Part shown: in pieces, positions 19,801 through 27,737 of the stretch | Numbering within the stretch: position 1 is the stretch's first letter | Layout of the letters: every line of letters begins with the position of its first letter | DNA from: Oceanibacterium hippocampi | Lineage (GTDB): Bacteria; Pseudomonadota; Alphaproteobacteria; Sneathiellales; Sneathiellaceae | Assembly (NCBI RefSeq): GCF_900172325.1 | Contig: NZ_FWFR01000003.1 | Location: forward strand, 186,001-250,000 | DNA length: 64,000 bases | Direction of reading: 5' to 3' | Notes under the pieces: generated by a model | Told to the model about the DNA's origin: nothing | Seen by the model: only the letters and a program-made list of their open reading frames with translations | The model's database searches: none | Program-made: the position numbers and the translations under genes

Positions 19801-19938
19801 CTGCTGACGCTCTTCCTGACGCCGGTGCTCTACGACCTGCTCGCCCGCTACACCAAGCCCCGCGGCCATGTCGAGAAGCGGCTTGCCCAGGAACTGGCGC
19901 GACCCGGCGCCAGTCAGGCCGACCTGCCCGGGTACTGA
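16813..19938 (+). CDS. RND-family efflux transporter (inner-membrane pump)
   Basis: A 1041-residue AcrB-like proton antiporter of usual RND length. It opens with LSIRRPVLAAVFSLLIIVFG (TM1), followed by the first periplasmic porter domain. TM2-TM6 include GLVVDDAIVMLENIE near 399, which holds the paired aspartates of the proton relay. A second periplasmic domain follows, then TM7-TM12 with IGLMAKNGILIVEFANQLRD near 915 supplying the relay lysine. All proton-relay residues look present. It is translated in overlap with its adaptor gene. It could export drugs, organic acids or lipids; the sequence does not discriminate. Confidence 0.95.
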   Translation: MTLSELSIRRPVLAAVFSLLIIVFGIAGLAQIPIRELPDIDAAVVAVTTTYTGAAPEIVDSDITELIDGAVAGISGVKTITSQSSRGRSVTTIEFELGRDIDEAANDVRDAVGRVRGRLPDEVDEPQVIKNDSDSDPVMRLAVTSSRMDPAEVTDYIDRFIKDRITTIEGVATVDIYGERRGAIRVWLDRRAMAARNLTVADVSTALTRNNIELPGGEIESQTRLFTVRLNSRLNNVQQFRDIVLRQEAGYPIRLSAVARVDLGVEDDSTIVRNNGDPAIGIAVIRQSQANTIAISNAVRAELDRLKDVLPDGMAISVGSDDAIFVAASIREVLIALSLSLVLVVLVILVFLRSIRTTLIPAITIPVSLIGCFFLIYVLGFSLNVLTLLALLLAIGLVVDDAIVMLENIERRLALGESKLQAAVYGARQVTFAILATSVTLIAVFVPISFLKGAAGRLFTEFGLVMASAVLISTFVALSACPALASIILKARAKRPAGDGITAPEKPAENRLSRWYRAALSTSLKVPLLVIFLSLVFSGASWFVFQSLPSELSPSEDRGVLFIPLTAPQGSNLAFTDSEAKKLEADIVPVKDELGINTIFTFTGSRGRAYRSFVVLRLEPWSERELGHREIMRELAPFAGQLTGARGFPVSPSGLGLRGNSTPLRAVIGGPDFESVKGWAQALLEKAETNEGLRNVEIDFEQNQPQFNLIVDRAKADDLGISIETIASTLQAMFASLEATTYIDRGREYPVMLQADAEDRQTPNDISSIFIRAGDGVTLVPLSALVTIGETAEAPALRRYNRLPSITLEAALNDGYALGTAIGYIREIAAETLPAEASLNFAGQSQQYLETSSGVAITFALAILIVFLVLAGQFESFIHPLIIMLSVPLAVAGAVYSLWFGGLSLNIYSQIGIILLIGLMAKNGILIVEFANQLRDEGYDVREAVIEASVIRFRPILMTTVSTVLGAVPLVLAFGAGAESRQAIGTVIIGGLLFAGLLTLFLTPVLYDLLARYTKPRGHVEKRLAQELARPGASQADLPGY

Positions 19939-20024
19939 TCGGACGGCCGGCCTGATCTGCTGGGGAGAAAACCTGCGATTCGGTCGATCGGCCGCTTGCC
20001 CGGCACGGATGCGTCTCGCTATAT

Positions 20025-20035
20025 TTGTCCGACAA
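20025..20035. promoter_or_regulatory. FadR-type (GntR) operator-like palindrome
   Basis: TTGTCCGACAA is a perfect 11-base palindrome around a central C and fits the TNGTNNNACNA consensus known for the FadR subfamily of GntR regulators. It lies 47 bases upstream of the chosen ATG of the phosphotransferase gene. An identical copy lies at 31634-31644, beside a FadR-type regulator gene. Its position upstream of the ATG supports start 20083 rather than the longer reading from 19996. Confidence 0.55.
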
Positions 20036-20082
20036 TCCGACATTCAAAGCGGAAGCCGCGACTAGCCACGGGTCTGGAATAC

Positions 20083-21171
20083 ATGAGCGAGACGATCGAC
20101 GAGAAGGCCGTGCCGGAAGGCATGGAGACGACAGCCATTCGGGACGGGCACGCCTTCGACAGCGCTGCACTGGCCCGTTACCTGGCCGGGAAGCTGCCCG
20201 GCGTGGCCGCGGATGGCCCGCTCGACATCTCGCAGTTCCGCGGCGGCCAGTCGAACCCGACCTTCCTGGTCCGGGCCGGCGGCCGGCGGTACGTATTGCG
20301 CAAGAAGCCACCGGGCGAACTGTTGCAATCGGCCCATATGATCGAGCGCGAGTATCGCGTCTTCAGCGCGCTCGCCGGTACCGATGTCGCGGTTCCGCCG
20401 GTTCACCTGCTCTGTGAAGACGAGACGGTCATCGGCACGCCGTTCTACGTGATGGATTATCTCGAGGGCCGGGTCTTCCGCGATCCGGCGCTGCCCGGCG
20501 CCGATCCGGCGGAACGGGCCACGATCTACGACGCCATGAACGAGGCGATGGCGCGTCTCCACGCGGTCGACTATGCGGCGGCCGGGCTGGACAGCTTCGG
20601 CCGGCCGGAGAATTACGTCGCCCGCCAGATCCGGCTCTGGACCAAGCAGTACCGGCAGGCGGAATCGGAGACGATGGAGCCGATCGAGAAGCTGATCGCC
20701 TGGCTGCCGGAGAATATTCCGGCCGGTGAGGAACACGGTATCGCCCACGGCGATTTCCGCCTGGAGAATCTCGTCTTCCACCCGGAGAAGCCGGTCGTCC
20801 TTGCGGTTCTCGACTGGGAACTGGCGACGCTCGGCCATCCGCTCTGCGACGTCGCCTATAATTGCATGATCTACAACCTGCCGAGCAGCACGCCCAATCT
20901 CGGCGGCCTTGCCGATCTCGACCTCGCCCGCCTCGGCATTCCGTCGGAAGCCGATTACGTGGCCGCCTATTGCCGCCGTACCGGCCGCGCCGGGATCGAG
21001 CATTTCGATTTCTACAAGGCCTTCGCCCTGTTCCGCTTCGCCTCCATCGCCCAGGGCGTCTACAGCCGCGCGATTAGCGGCAATGCGAGCGCGCCGAACG
21101 CGCTCTCGGTAGGCCGCCTCGCCCGCCCGCTCGGCGAGATCGGCTGGGCGCAGGTCGCGGCACGGGCCTGA
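20083..21171 (+). CDS. Phosphotransferase-family protein (acyl-CoA-dehydrogenase-associated APH type)
   Basis: A 362-residue aminoglycoside-phosphotransferase-fold protein of the FadE36/ACAD10-like branch. The nucleotide region includes FRGGQSNPTFLV and YVLRKKPPGELLQSAHMIEREYRV near 75-95, with the lysine and glutamate of the kinase-like N-lobe. The catalytic loop is GIAHGDFRLENLVFH near 220 and the metal-binding aspartate is in VLDWELATLGHPLCDVAY. In ACAD10/11-type systems such kinase domains phosphorylate 4-hydroxyacyl-CoAs before dehydrogenase-linked dehydration, which fits a fatty or hydroxy-acid role. A FadR-type palindrome sits upstream. It is a single gene ending at a shared terminator. 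Confidence 0.88.
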   Translation: MSETIDEKAVPEGMETTAIRDGHAFDSAALARYLAGKLPGVAADGPLDISQFRGGQSNPTFLVRAGGRRYVLRKKPPGELLQSAHMIEREYRVFSALAGTDVAVPPVHLLCEDETVIGTPFYVMDYLEGRVFRDPALPGADPAERATIYDAMNEAMARLHAVDYAAAGLDSFGRPENYVARQIRLWTKQYRQAESETMEPIEKLIAWLPENIPAGEEHGIAHGDFRLENLVFHPEKPVVLAVLDWELATLGHPLCDVAYNCMIYNLPSSTPNLGGLADLDLARLGIPSEADYVAAYCRRTGRAGIEHFDFYKAFALFRFASIAQGVYSRAISGNASAPNALSVGRLARPLGEIGWAQVAARA

Positions 21172-21206
21172 CCCCAAGGCCGGTTCCCACGTCGCCATTC
21201 CCGGAA

Positions 21207-21240
21207 CGAAAAAGGGCGGCCCCGCGAGGGACCGCCCTTC
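21207..21240. terminator. Bidirectional intrinsic terminator between convergent genes
   Basis: Arms AAGGGCGG (21212-21219) and CCGCCCTT (21232-21239) pair, and inside them CCC (21221-21223) pairs with GGG (21228-21230) across one mismatch, leaving loop GCGA. On the minus strand the stem is followed by five T residues, the classic form for ending the liv operon that stops at 21277. On the plus strand it follows the phosphotransferase stop by about 40 bases with a weaker T tract. Confidence 0.85.
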
Positions 21241-21276
21241 GTCTTCCTGCCCCGCGCCCGATGGGCGCGAAACGCG

Positions 21277-22467
21277 TTACATCGAGCAGGAAACCGGCGG
21301 CGTCACCTGGTCAGGCGTCGCCGTCATCGTGATCACTGGCCGAAGCGCGCCGTCGAACTCGTCGACCTTGCCGAAATAGTTCGGCGACAGCAGCTGGTGA
21401 TCCTCGGCCCGCATCTTCAGCTTGCCGAGAATGGTGTCGAACTCGCCACCCGACAGCGCCTTGCCGAGATCGGCGGGGGCGATGCTGCCGCTCTTTTGCA
21501 CGGCCTGGAAGAGGACCTGCATGCCGAGATAAGTCTCGCCTTCGAAGTTGGTCGGATCGGCGTCGTACTTGGTCCGCCATGCCGCGACGAAGGCCTTGTT
21601 CTCGGCCGTGTCGAGGGTCGAGCTGTAGTTGATGATCCCGAAGATGCCCTTGGCGACATCGCCGAGCGCCTTGACCGTGTTGTCCGTCGTGAAGCTCTGG
21701 CCGGCCACGGTGATGGAATCGATCAGGCCGAACTGCTTGGCCTGCTGGGCGAAGTTGATCGCGTCACGACCGGCCAGCACGACCCAGATGCCGTCGGCGC
21801 CGGAATCCTTGACCTGCTGGATGTAGGGCGCGAAGTCGTTGGTGTTGGAGGGGATGAAGAACTGCCCGACCATGGTCTTGCCGGCGCCCTCGGCGGTGGC
21901 CGCGAAGGCCTCGCTGGAGCCGCGGCCCCAGGCGATGTCGACGGCAACGACCGCCCACTTCTTCTCTTCGCGCTGCTTCAGCCACGGCTCGATGGTCATG
22001 GCATCCATGGCGCTCTGGGTATTCACGCGGAACACCCGGTCCTCGCAGGAGTCGCCGGTCAGCTTGTCGCTCTTGTTGATGGTCGAGATGTAGAGTCCGT
22101 CCCAGCGCGCCATCATCGGGGCGATCGCCAGGCCTTCGCCGGAGGCGATCAGGCCGAGAATGACCGGATACCCCTCACGGACGAGCTTTTCCGTCTGACG
22201 ACGGGCATTGTCCGGCTTGGCCTCGGTGTCGAGTGAACGATACTCGACCTTGCGGCCATCGACGCCGCCCGCCTCGTTGGCCTCCCAGACGGCAAACTCG
22301 ACCGCCCGGATCACCTGGTTGCCGAGATCGGCATAGGTGCCCGAGAGATCCGTCGGCACGCCGATCTTGAGCGCATCCTTCGCCTGCGCGGCGCCGGCGC
22401 CGATCAGGAGCGCGGTCGCCGCCGCGATACCGAGCCCGACACGGCCCGCTTTACGCATCTTCGACAT
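21277..22467 (-). CDS. Branched-chain-amino-acid-type ABC periplasmic binding protein (LivK family)
   Basis: A 396-residue periplasmic substrate-binding protein of the Peripla_BP_6 type. A signal peptide is clear (IAAATALLIGAGAAQAKDA, cleavage after about residue 29). The mature start KIGVPTDLSGTYADLGNQ is the characteristic LivK beginning. It is the last gene of the long minus-strand operon, 123 bases after livF, preceded by a GGAAGGA box and ended by a strong terminator. Such proteins bind amino acids, but in catabolic operons they often bind aromatic acids, fatty acids or amides; because of the neighbours an organic-acid ligand is more likely than leucine. Confidence 0.93.
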   Translation of the reverse strand: MSKMRKAGRVGLGIAAATALLIGAGAAQAKDALKIGVPTDLSGTYADLGNQVIRAVEFAVWEANEAGGVDGRKVEYRSLDTEAKPDNARRQTEKLVREGYPVILGLIASGEGLAIAPMMARWDGLYISTINKSDKLTGDSCEDRVFRVNTQSAMDAMTIEPWLKQREEKKWAVVAVDIAWGRGSSEAFAATAEGAGKTMVGQFFIPSNTNDFAPYIQQVKDSGADGIWVVLAGRDAINFAQQAKQFGLIDSITVAGQSFTTDNTVKALGDVAKGIFGIINYSSTLDTAENKAFVAAWRTKYDADPTNFEGETYLGMQVLFQAVQKSGSIAPADLGKALSGGEFDTILGKLKMRAEDHQLLSPNYFGKVDEFDGALRPVITMTATPDQVTPPVSCSM

Positions 22468-22590
22468 TTATCGTTTCCTTCCCTTGATACACATTGATCG
22501 GTTCCCGACGGTCGTAGTCACGGCGCCGTCGAAGTCGCCGGCCGGAAGAACCGGCACATTCGGTCGAAAACCCCTCACGCATGGGCAACC

Positions 22591-23286
22591 TCAGATCGCG
22601 ATATGCCTCTGCAGTTGCTCGGTACTCATTCCCTCGAGGCTGCCGCTCTCGATCACCTGCCCCTTCGAAAGCACGTAGTAGCGTTCGGCGACGCGCTGGA
22701 TCAGCCCGACATTCTGTTCGATCAGCATGATCGCCGTGCCGTCCCGGCCGAGCCGGTTGAACAGCTCGGCCAGCTCGTCGACGATCACCGGCGCCAGTCC
22801 CTCGCTCGGCTCGTCGAGGACCAGCAGGTCCGGGTTGGCCATCAGCGCCCGGCCGATCGCCAGCATCTGCTGCTGCCCGCCGCTCAAGCCCAGGCCCATG
22901 TTGGTCGATCGCTCCCTCAGGATCGGGAACAGCCCGTAGACCGCCTCCAGCGACCACGGCCCCTTGCGCCCGACGGACGCGCCGAGCAGCAAATTCTCCT
23001 CGATCGTCAGATTCGGCAGGATGCCGCGGCCCTGCAGCACGGTGGCGATGCCGGAGCGGGCCGCGAGATAATGCGGCAGGTCGGTATGGCCGCGATCGTT
23101 GATGCGGACCTCGCCGGCGCGGATCGTGGTGCCGCCGCAAAGCGTGTTGACCACGGTCGTCTTGCCGACGCCGTTCCGCCCGAGCACGGCGACGCGCTCG
23201 CCGGCGTCAACATTGAACGACACGTCATTCAGGATACGCGCGGCGCCGTAACAGGCATCCACATGGTCGAACGCAAGCAAGCTCAT
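22591..23286 (-). CDS. LivF-type ABC importer ATPase
   Basis: A 231-residue ATPase. Walker A is GRNGVGKTTVV near residue 37, Q-loop region VLQGRGILPNLTIEENL, signature LSGGQQQMLAIGRAL near 133 and Walker B LLVLDEPSEGLAP near 153; the switch histidine position reads LIEQN, as is usual in LivF proteins. The start is ATG 23286, which overlaps the livG stop (ATGA); the longer open frame upstream is out-of-frame livG sequence. It pairs with LivG to power the LivH/LivM permease. Confidence 0.95.
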   Translation of the reverse strand: MSLLAFDHVDACYGAARILNDVSFNVDAGERVAVLGRNGVGKTTVVNTLCGGTTIRAGEVRINDRGHTDLPHYLAARSGIATVLQGRGILPNLTIEENLLLGASVGRKGPWSLEAVYGLFPILRERSTNMGLGLSGGQQQMLAIGRALMANPDLLVLDEPSEGLAPVIVDELAELFNRLGRDGTAIMLIEQNVGLIQRVAERYYVLSKGQVIESGSLEGMSTEQLQRHIAI

Positions 23287-23990
23287 GGCGCCTGGGACCC
23301 CAGATAGGCGGAGATGACCTCCGGATTGGTCTTGATGGCATCGGGCAGGTCGTCGACCAGGACCTTGCCGAGATGGAGGACGGTGATCCGGTCGCAGATC
23401 GAGAAGATCACCTCCATGTCGTGCTCGACGATGAGCACGGTCACGCCCCACTTCTTCACCAGGTCGCGAAGGATCGCCGCGAGTTGCAGCGATTCCTCGA
23501 CGGTCAGCCCGGCCGCCGGTTCGTCGAGCAGCAGCACCTCGGGCCGGCCGACCAGGGCCAGCGCCAGGTCGAGCCGACGCTGGTCGCCATAGCTGATCTG
23601 CTGTGCCGGCCGGTCGAGAAGATGACCAAGCGACAGGGCTTCGACGACATCGTCGAGACCTTCGTTTCCAAGCGCCCGGGCGGCCACGGTGAGCTGGGTG
23701 CCGACGGCAAGTGCAGGGAAGATGTTGGTGCGCTGGAACGAGCGCGCGAGGCCGCGACGACGACGCTCGTGAACCTTGAGCCCGGTCACTTCCTCGCCGC
23801 GCAGATAGATCTGCCCGCCCCAGTTGTCGGCCCGCCCGGACAACACGTCGATCAAGGTTGACTTGCCGGCCCCGTTCGGCCCGATCAGGCCGCGGATCTG
23901 CCCGGCCTCGACCGCGATGTCGACCCCGTCGAGCGCCTTGAAGCCGCCGAAGGAACGATGCAGGCCGCGACCTTCGAGGGAGATGCTCAT
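23283..23990 (-). CDS. LivG-type ABC importer ATPase
   Basis: A 235-residue ATPase with Walker A GPNGAGKSTLIDVL near 37, Q-loop LARSFQRTNIFPALAV near 87, signature ISYGDQRRLDLALAL near 132, Walker B EVLLLDEPAAGL near 152 and switch VEHDMEVIF, the usual LivG pattern (BCA_ABC_TP_C tail). It begins within the end of livM (ATG at 23990 against a stop at 23987-23989) and ends overlapping livF. It is one of five coupled importer genes; nothing appears degraded. Confidence 0.95.
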   Translation of the reverse strand: MSISLEGRGLHRSFGGFKALDGVDIAVEAGQIRGLIGPNGAGKSTLIDVLSGRADNWGGQIYLRGEEVTGLKVHERRRRGLARSFQRTNIFPALAVGTQLTVAARALGNEGLDDVVEALSLGHLLDRPAQQISYGDQRRLDLALALVGRPEVLLLDEPAAGLTVEESLQLAAILRDLVKKWGVTVLIVEHDMEVIFSICDRITVLHLGKVLVDDLPDAIKTNPEVISAYLGSQAP

Positions 23991-25018
23991 GACGCCCTCC
24001 CTTTCCGGAGCCGGCGGAGCGGCACGTCGGTCCGTTCCGCCAGCCCGGCAAAGCCTTCCGGCAGCAGCAGCGTGACGACGATCAGCATGATGCCGACGAG
24101 CGCAGGCCAGTATTCCGTCGCGTCGCCCGCGACATCCTTGAAGAAGAACAGGATGAAGGCGCCGAGCGCCGGCCCCCAGATGATCTTCGGGCCGCCGACG
24201 ATGGCCATGATCAGCGCCATCCCGGACAGGCTCCAGTGGAACATGTCGGGCGAGATGTAGCCGTTGTAGAGGGTCTGCAGCAGCCCGGCGACGGCGGCGA
24301 CAAAGGCCGAGGCGCCGTATATCACGGCGCGCGGCAGGGTCGTCGTGTAACCGATGAACTGGGCCCGCTCGTCGTTCTCACGGATAGCCTCGGTCAGCTG
24401 GCCGAACGGACTGCGTGCCATCAGTGTGAAGCCCACCAGGATCATGACCAGGATCGTCCAGACGATCGGCAGCATCGATCCCGGTGTTTGCAACATCCCG
24501 CTGTCGAAACCGAACAGGGTGCGCGGCAGGGCCACACTCATCCCGTCGTCGCCGTTGGCGAGTTCCCGCCACTTGAAGACGACCTCGTAGAAGGCCTGGC
24601 CGACGGCAAGCGTCAGCATGGCGTGGGCAACGCCCGGTATCCGGGCGATGATCAGGCCGAGGAGGAAGGCGATCAGGGTCGGCAGTACCACGGCCAGGAT
24701 GATGGCCAGTTCCGGGGTCGCGATCTCGCGGGCGATGGACACCGCGAAGATATAGCCGCCGAGCCCGAAGAAGGCCGCCTGGCCGAAGCTGATACGGCCG
24801 TTCTGGCGCACCAGCAGGCCGACGCTGGTGGCGAAGATCATGTCGACAACCGCCTGGGTCAGCAGCGAGATCCAGAGCACCGATGAAATGACATGCGGTG
24901 CGGCGATCCCGGCCGCGACCGCGACCGCGGCGGCCGTGAGCAGCCGCCAGTTGCGGGACAGCGGTCCGCTGTCGCGCCCGCCGGCAGGTGCGGTCAGGCT
25001 GGTCGGGTTGCCGCTCAT
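23987..25018 (-). CDS. LivM-type ABC importer permease
   Basis: A 343-residue inner-membrane permease with about ten hydrophobic segments. Family hallmarks are TSVGLLVRQNGRISFGQAAFFGLGGYIFA near 65-95 (the conserved G-x-S/F-x-GQA loop) and SPFGQLTEAIRENDERAQFIG near 210, the cytoplasmic coupling loop. The C-terminus reads LLLPEGFAGL. Both ends overlap neighbouring genes by four bases. It forms the channel with LivH. Confidence 0.95.
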   Translation of the reverse strand: MSGNPTSLTAPAGGRDSGPLSRNWRLLTAAAVAVAAGIAAPHVISSVLWISLLTQAVVDMIFATSVGLLVRQNGRISFGQAAFFGLGGYIFAVSIAREIATPELAIILAVVLPTLIAFLLGLIIARIPGVAHAMLTLAVGQAFYEVVFKWRELANGDDGMSVALPRTLFGFDSGMLQTPGSMLPIVWTILVMILVGFTLMARSPFGQLTEAIRENDERAQFIGYTTTLPRAVIYGASAFVAAVAGLLQTLYNGYISPDMFHWSLSGMALIMAIVGGPKIIWGPALGAFILFFFKDVAGDATEYWPALVGIMLIVVTLLLPEGFAGLAERTDVPLRRLRKGRAS

Positions 25019-25863
25019 CCCTTGCCTCCCGCGATGCCGGTCGGGCGCCAGATCAGCACGCAGACCATCAGCAGGAAGGGCAGCAGCGTGGAGGCCCAGG
25101 GCAGATAGACGGCGCCCATGTTGTGGATCTGTCCGATCAGCAGGGCGGCGATGAAGGCGCCCGAGAAACTGCCGAGCCCGCCCACGACGACGACGATGAA
25201 GCTCTCGATCAGGATGAAATTCCCCATGGTCGGTGACAGCGCCATCAGCGGCGCGGCGATGACGCCCGACATGCCGGCAAGGCCGGTGCCGAGGCCGACG
25301 ACGAGCAGGCTGAGGCGGTCGGTATCGACGCCCAGAATGCCGGTGGTGGTCGGATCCACGCTGGAGGCGCGGACATAGAGCCCGATCCGGCTGTGCCGGA
25401 GCCAGACGGTCAGGCCGCCGGCGACGCAGAGGCTGACGGCGATCACGAAGAGCCGGTACACCGGGAACGGTTCGCCGAACAGTTCGACCGTGCCGGACAG
25501 CAGTTCCGGCGGCTGCATGCTGCGGAAGGCCTTGCCCCAGACCGCGGTGGCGAAGGTTTCCAGCACCAAAAGGATGCCGAAGGTGACCAGCACCGTGACC
25601 ATGTGGTCATGCTTGCGCAACGGCCGCAGGACGCCGGCATCGAGGCAGAGCCCGACCAGTGTCATGGCGACGATCGCGCCGGCCAGGCCGAGCCAGAAAT
25701 CGAAGATCGCGGCAATCGAGAAGCCGATGTAGGAGCCCAGCATGAACAGCGCCCCATGGGCGAAATTCACGATCTCGCGGAGCCCGAAAATCAGCACGAG
25801 GCCGACCGCCAGCAAATAGAGCAGGCCGCCATAGACAACGCCGTTGAGCACCTGGATCAGCAT
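25015..25863 (-). CDS. LivH-type ABC importer permease
   Basis: A permease of 282 residues from ATG 25863, which has an AGGTGG box upstream; an in-frame GTG at 25875 would add four residues. The opening MLIQVLNGVVYGGLLYLLAVGL and REIVNFAHGALFMLGSYIG are standard LivH sequences, with about eight hydrophobic segments, and GVDTDRLSLLVVGLGTGLAG marks the coupling region. It follows an SDR gene by 34 bases, so importer and catabolic genes are one transcript. Confidence 0.95.
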   Translation of the reverse strand: MLIQVLNGVVYGGLLYLLAVGLVLIFGLREIVNFAHGALFMLGSYIGFSIAAIFDFWLGLAGAIVAMTLVGLCLDAGVLRPLRKHDHMVTVLVTFGILLVLETFATAVWGKAFRSMQPPELLSGTVELFGEPFPVYRLFVIAVSLCVAGGLTVWLRHSRIGLYVRASSVDPTTTGILGVDTDRLSLLVVGLGTGLAGMSGVIAAPLMALSPTMGNFILIESFIVVVVGGLGSFSGAFIAALLIGQIHNMGAVYLPWASTLLPFLLMVCVLIWRPTGIAGGKG

Positions 25864-25897
25864 CGCCCGTACCACCTGTTGAGCATCGTCACGTTCC

Positions 25898-26665
25898 TCA
25901 TCCCGCCGTGTAGCCGCCGTCGACGAACAGCGTCTGCCCGGTCATGTAGCGGCCAGCGTCGGAGGCCAGCAGCAGGAGTGCGCCCGACAGGTCGTCGGGC
26001 TCGCCGAGCCGTCCGAGCGGCGTTCTCTTGACGATCGCCTCGTAGAGTTCGGGCTGGGTCCGAACCGCCTCGCGATTGAGGTCGGTGACGATCACCGTCG
26101 GCGCCAGCGTGTTGACCGTGATGCCGTGCGGCCCGAGTTCGAAGGCCAGCGCCGCCGCCATGTTGGCGACCGCCGCCTTGGTGGTGCTGTAGGCGACCCG
26201 GTTCGCCATGCCGCGCGCCGAGAGGATCGAGCCCATGTTGATGATCCGCCCACCACCGCGCCGGATCAGCGCCGGCGTCACCGCGCGGATGGCCAGGTAG
26301 CTGCCGGTGACGTTGACGTCGAGCAGCGCCTGCCATTCCTCGGGAGGAATGTCGCGGAGAGTCTTCGTCGAGGTGATGCCGGCATTGTTGAACAGGATGT
26401 CGATGCCGCCGAGTTCCGCCTCGATCCGCTCGGCAGCGGCGGCGAGTGCCGCCCCGTCGGTGACGTCGACCGTGATCGGCAGCGCCGTCCGGCCGAGCGC
26501 GCGCACCTCGTTCGCGGTCGCTTCGAGATTCACCTCGTTCCGGCCGAGCAGGACGATATCTGCCCCGGCGCCCGCGAAGGTCAGCGCGGCGAGCGTGCCG
26601 AGGCCGCCGCCACCGCCGGTGATGACGGCAACCCGGTTATCCAGGCGGAACCTGTCGAGTATCAA
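25898..26665 (-). CDS. Short-chain dehydrogenase/reductase (first of two)
   Basis: A 255-residue classical SDR. The dinucleotide-binding turn is TGGGGGLGTLAAL near 16; NNAGI follows near 90; the catalytic serine lies in MGSILSARG near 143, and Tyr-Lys in YSTTKAAVANMAAAL near 157. The C-terminal GQTLFVDGGYTAG is typical of the FabG-like group. The start is TTG at 26665, supported by a GAGGAA box about seven bases upstream; no in-frame ATG fits the full Rossmann fold. It probably oxidises a hydroxyacyl-CoA or alcohol intermediate of the pathway encoded upstream. Substrate unknown. Confidence 0.88.
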   Translation of the reverse strand: MILDRFRLDNRVAVITGGGGGLGTLAALTFAGAGADIVLLGRNEVNLEATANEVRALGRTALPITVDVTDGAALAAAAERIEAELGGIDILFNNAGITSTKTLRDIPPEEWQALLDVNVTGSYLAIRAVTPALIRRGGGRIINMGSILSARGMANRVAYSTTKAAVANMAAALAFELGPHGITVNTLAPTVIVTDLNREAVRTQPELYEAIVKRTPLGRLGEPDDLSGALLLLASDAGRYMTGQTLFVDGGYTAG

Positions 26666-26754
26666 CGTCGTTTCCTCACTTCGTTTGCGGCCGGCTCTTC
26701 TGTTCCTGGCCGGTTCGTTGCGTCCTGTCGGGCGCTTGATATTGGTCGGAACGC

Positions 26755-27534
26755 CTACATCGCCATTTGCCCGCCATCGACCGGCAGGGAGACGCCGGTC
26801 ATCATCCTGGCCTCGTCGGAGGCAAGGTAGAGAACGGCGCTGGCGGTGTCGGACGGCTCCGGCAACCGGCCGAGCGGAACGGTCGCCCGCAGCCGTTTCA
26901 TGGCCTCGGCCGGATCATCCGCCATGCCCGGCAGGAAATGCGCCAGCATCGGCGTCTCGGTGATCGTCGGGCAGACCGCGTTGACCCGGATATTCTTCGG
27001 CGCGAGTTCGAGGGACAGGCTCCGCACCAGCCCGACAAGGGCGTGCTTGCAGACCGTGTAGAGGCTGAAATTCGGCTTCGCCTTCAGTCCCTGCAGCGAC
27101 GAGGTATAGATCAGCGAGGCGCCGGCCGGCGTGGCCGCGGCCTGCCGTTCGAGGGCCGGCAGGGCGGCCCGGGTCATCTTGAGCGCGCCGAACAGGTTGA
27201 TGTTGATGACCCGCTCCAGCGTCTCGTCCTCGATTTCGCGAAACGGCCCGGTGAACGGCGCGCCGGCGTTGCTGTGCAGGATGTCGAGCTTGCCGAACTC
27301 GGCCACCGCGAAGGCCACCGCCGCGTCGCAGGCGGCGCTCTCGGTATGGTCGCAGTGAACGAAGGCCGCATTCGGCCCGAGCGCCGAGGCCAGCCAGTTG
27401 CCGCCGGCCTCGTCGATGTCGGCGATGACCACGCGCGCGCCCTCGGCGACGAAGCGTTCGGCGACGGCGCGGCCGAGCCCGGAGGCGGCACCGGTGATCA
27501 GGGCAACCTTGCCGTCAAGCCTGTCGGACATCAT
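26755..27534 (-). CDS. Short-chain dehydrogenase/reductase (second of two)
   Basis: A 259-residue classical SDR with cofactor turn TGAASGLGRAVAERF near 14, acidic residue in VVIADIDE (NAD preference), NAG motif HSNAGAPF near 91, serine in YTSSLQGL near 145 and YTVCKHALVG near 158 as the Tyr-x-x-x-Lys pair. The start is ATG-ATG at 27534/27531 with GGGGAG five bases before; it overlaps the end of a small upstream gene. An 89-base gap separates it from the next SDR. It is clearly distinct from the first SDR, so two different oxidation steps are likely. Confidence 0.9.
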   Translation of the reverse strand: MMSDRLDGKVALITGAASGLGRAVAERFVAEGARVVIADIDEAGGNWLASALGPNAAFVHCDHTESAACDAAVAFAVAEFGKLDILHSNAGAPFTGPFREIEDETLERVININLFGALKMTRAALPALERQAAATPAGASLIYTSSLQGLKAKPNFSLYTVCKHALVGLVRSLSLELAPKNIRVNAVCPTITETPMLAHFLPGMADDPAEAMKRLRATVPLGRLPEPSDTASAVLYLASDEARMMTGVSLPVDGGQMAM

Positions 27535-27737
27535 CTCGTCTCCCCATTCCCGGTTACGCCAAGCAGGTCGGCGACATCGTCGCCGAGCAGCGAGAGGAAG
27601 CCTGTGATCCGTCCGTGCAGGTGCCGGCCCTGCCCGGCGATCAGCGGATCGTCGCTCAGGCACAGGGTGTCGGCGAGCGCCTGCATCTGGCGCAGCGTGG
27701 CGATCGGATCGTGGACCATCTCGTGCTTCTCGGTCAC
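27531..27737 (-). CDS. Small unknown protein coupled between CoA ligase and SDR
   Basis: A 68-residue open frame starting at GTG 27737, which overlaps the stop of the CoA ligase (GTGA), and ending inside the start codons of the SDR (ATGATG). An internal ATG at 27719 would give 62 residues. The product is mildly acidic and leucine-rich (LRQMQALADTLC, FLSLLGDDVADLLGV) with no signal peptide or membrane segment. I do not recognise a family. The perfect fit between two stop/start overlaps argues it is real. A small accessory subunit for the ligase or dehydrogenase is one possibility, without direct evidence. Confidence 0.6.
   Translation of the reverse strand: MTEKHEMVHDPIATLRQMQALADTLCLSDDPLIAGQGRHLHGRITGFLSLLGDDVADLLGVTGNGETR

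Noticed and set aside
19996-20082. Upstream ATG adding 29 residues to the phosphotransferase
   Set aside because: It would place the FadR-type palindrome inside the coding region, and the added residues look non-conserved; ATG 20083 fits better.
22591-24051. 486-codon frame suggesting a LivG-LivF fusion in the first Liv operon
   Set aside because: The upstream half is livG read out of frame; livF has its own ATG at 23286 overlapping the livG stop. This contrasts with the true in-frame fusion at 41276-43957.
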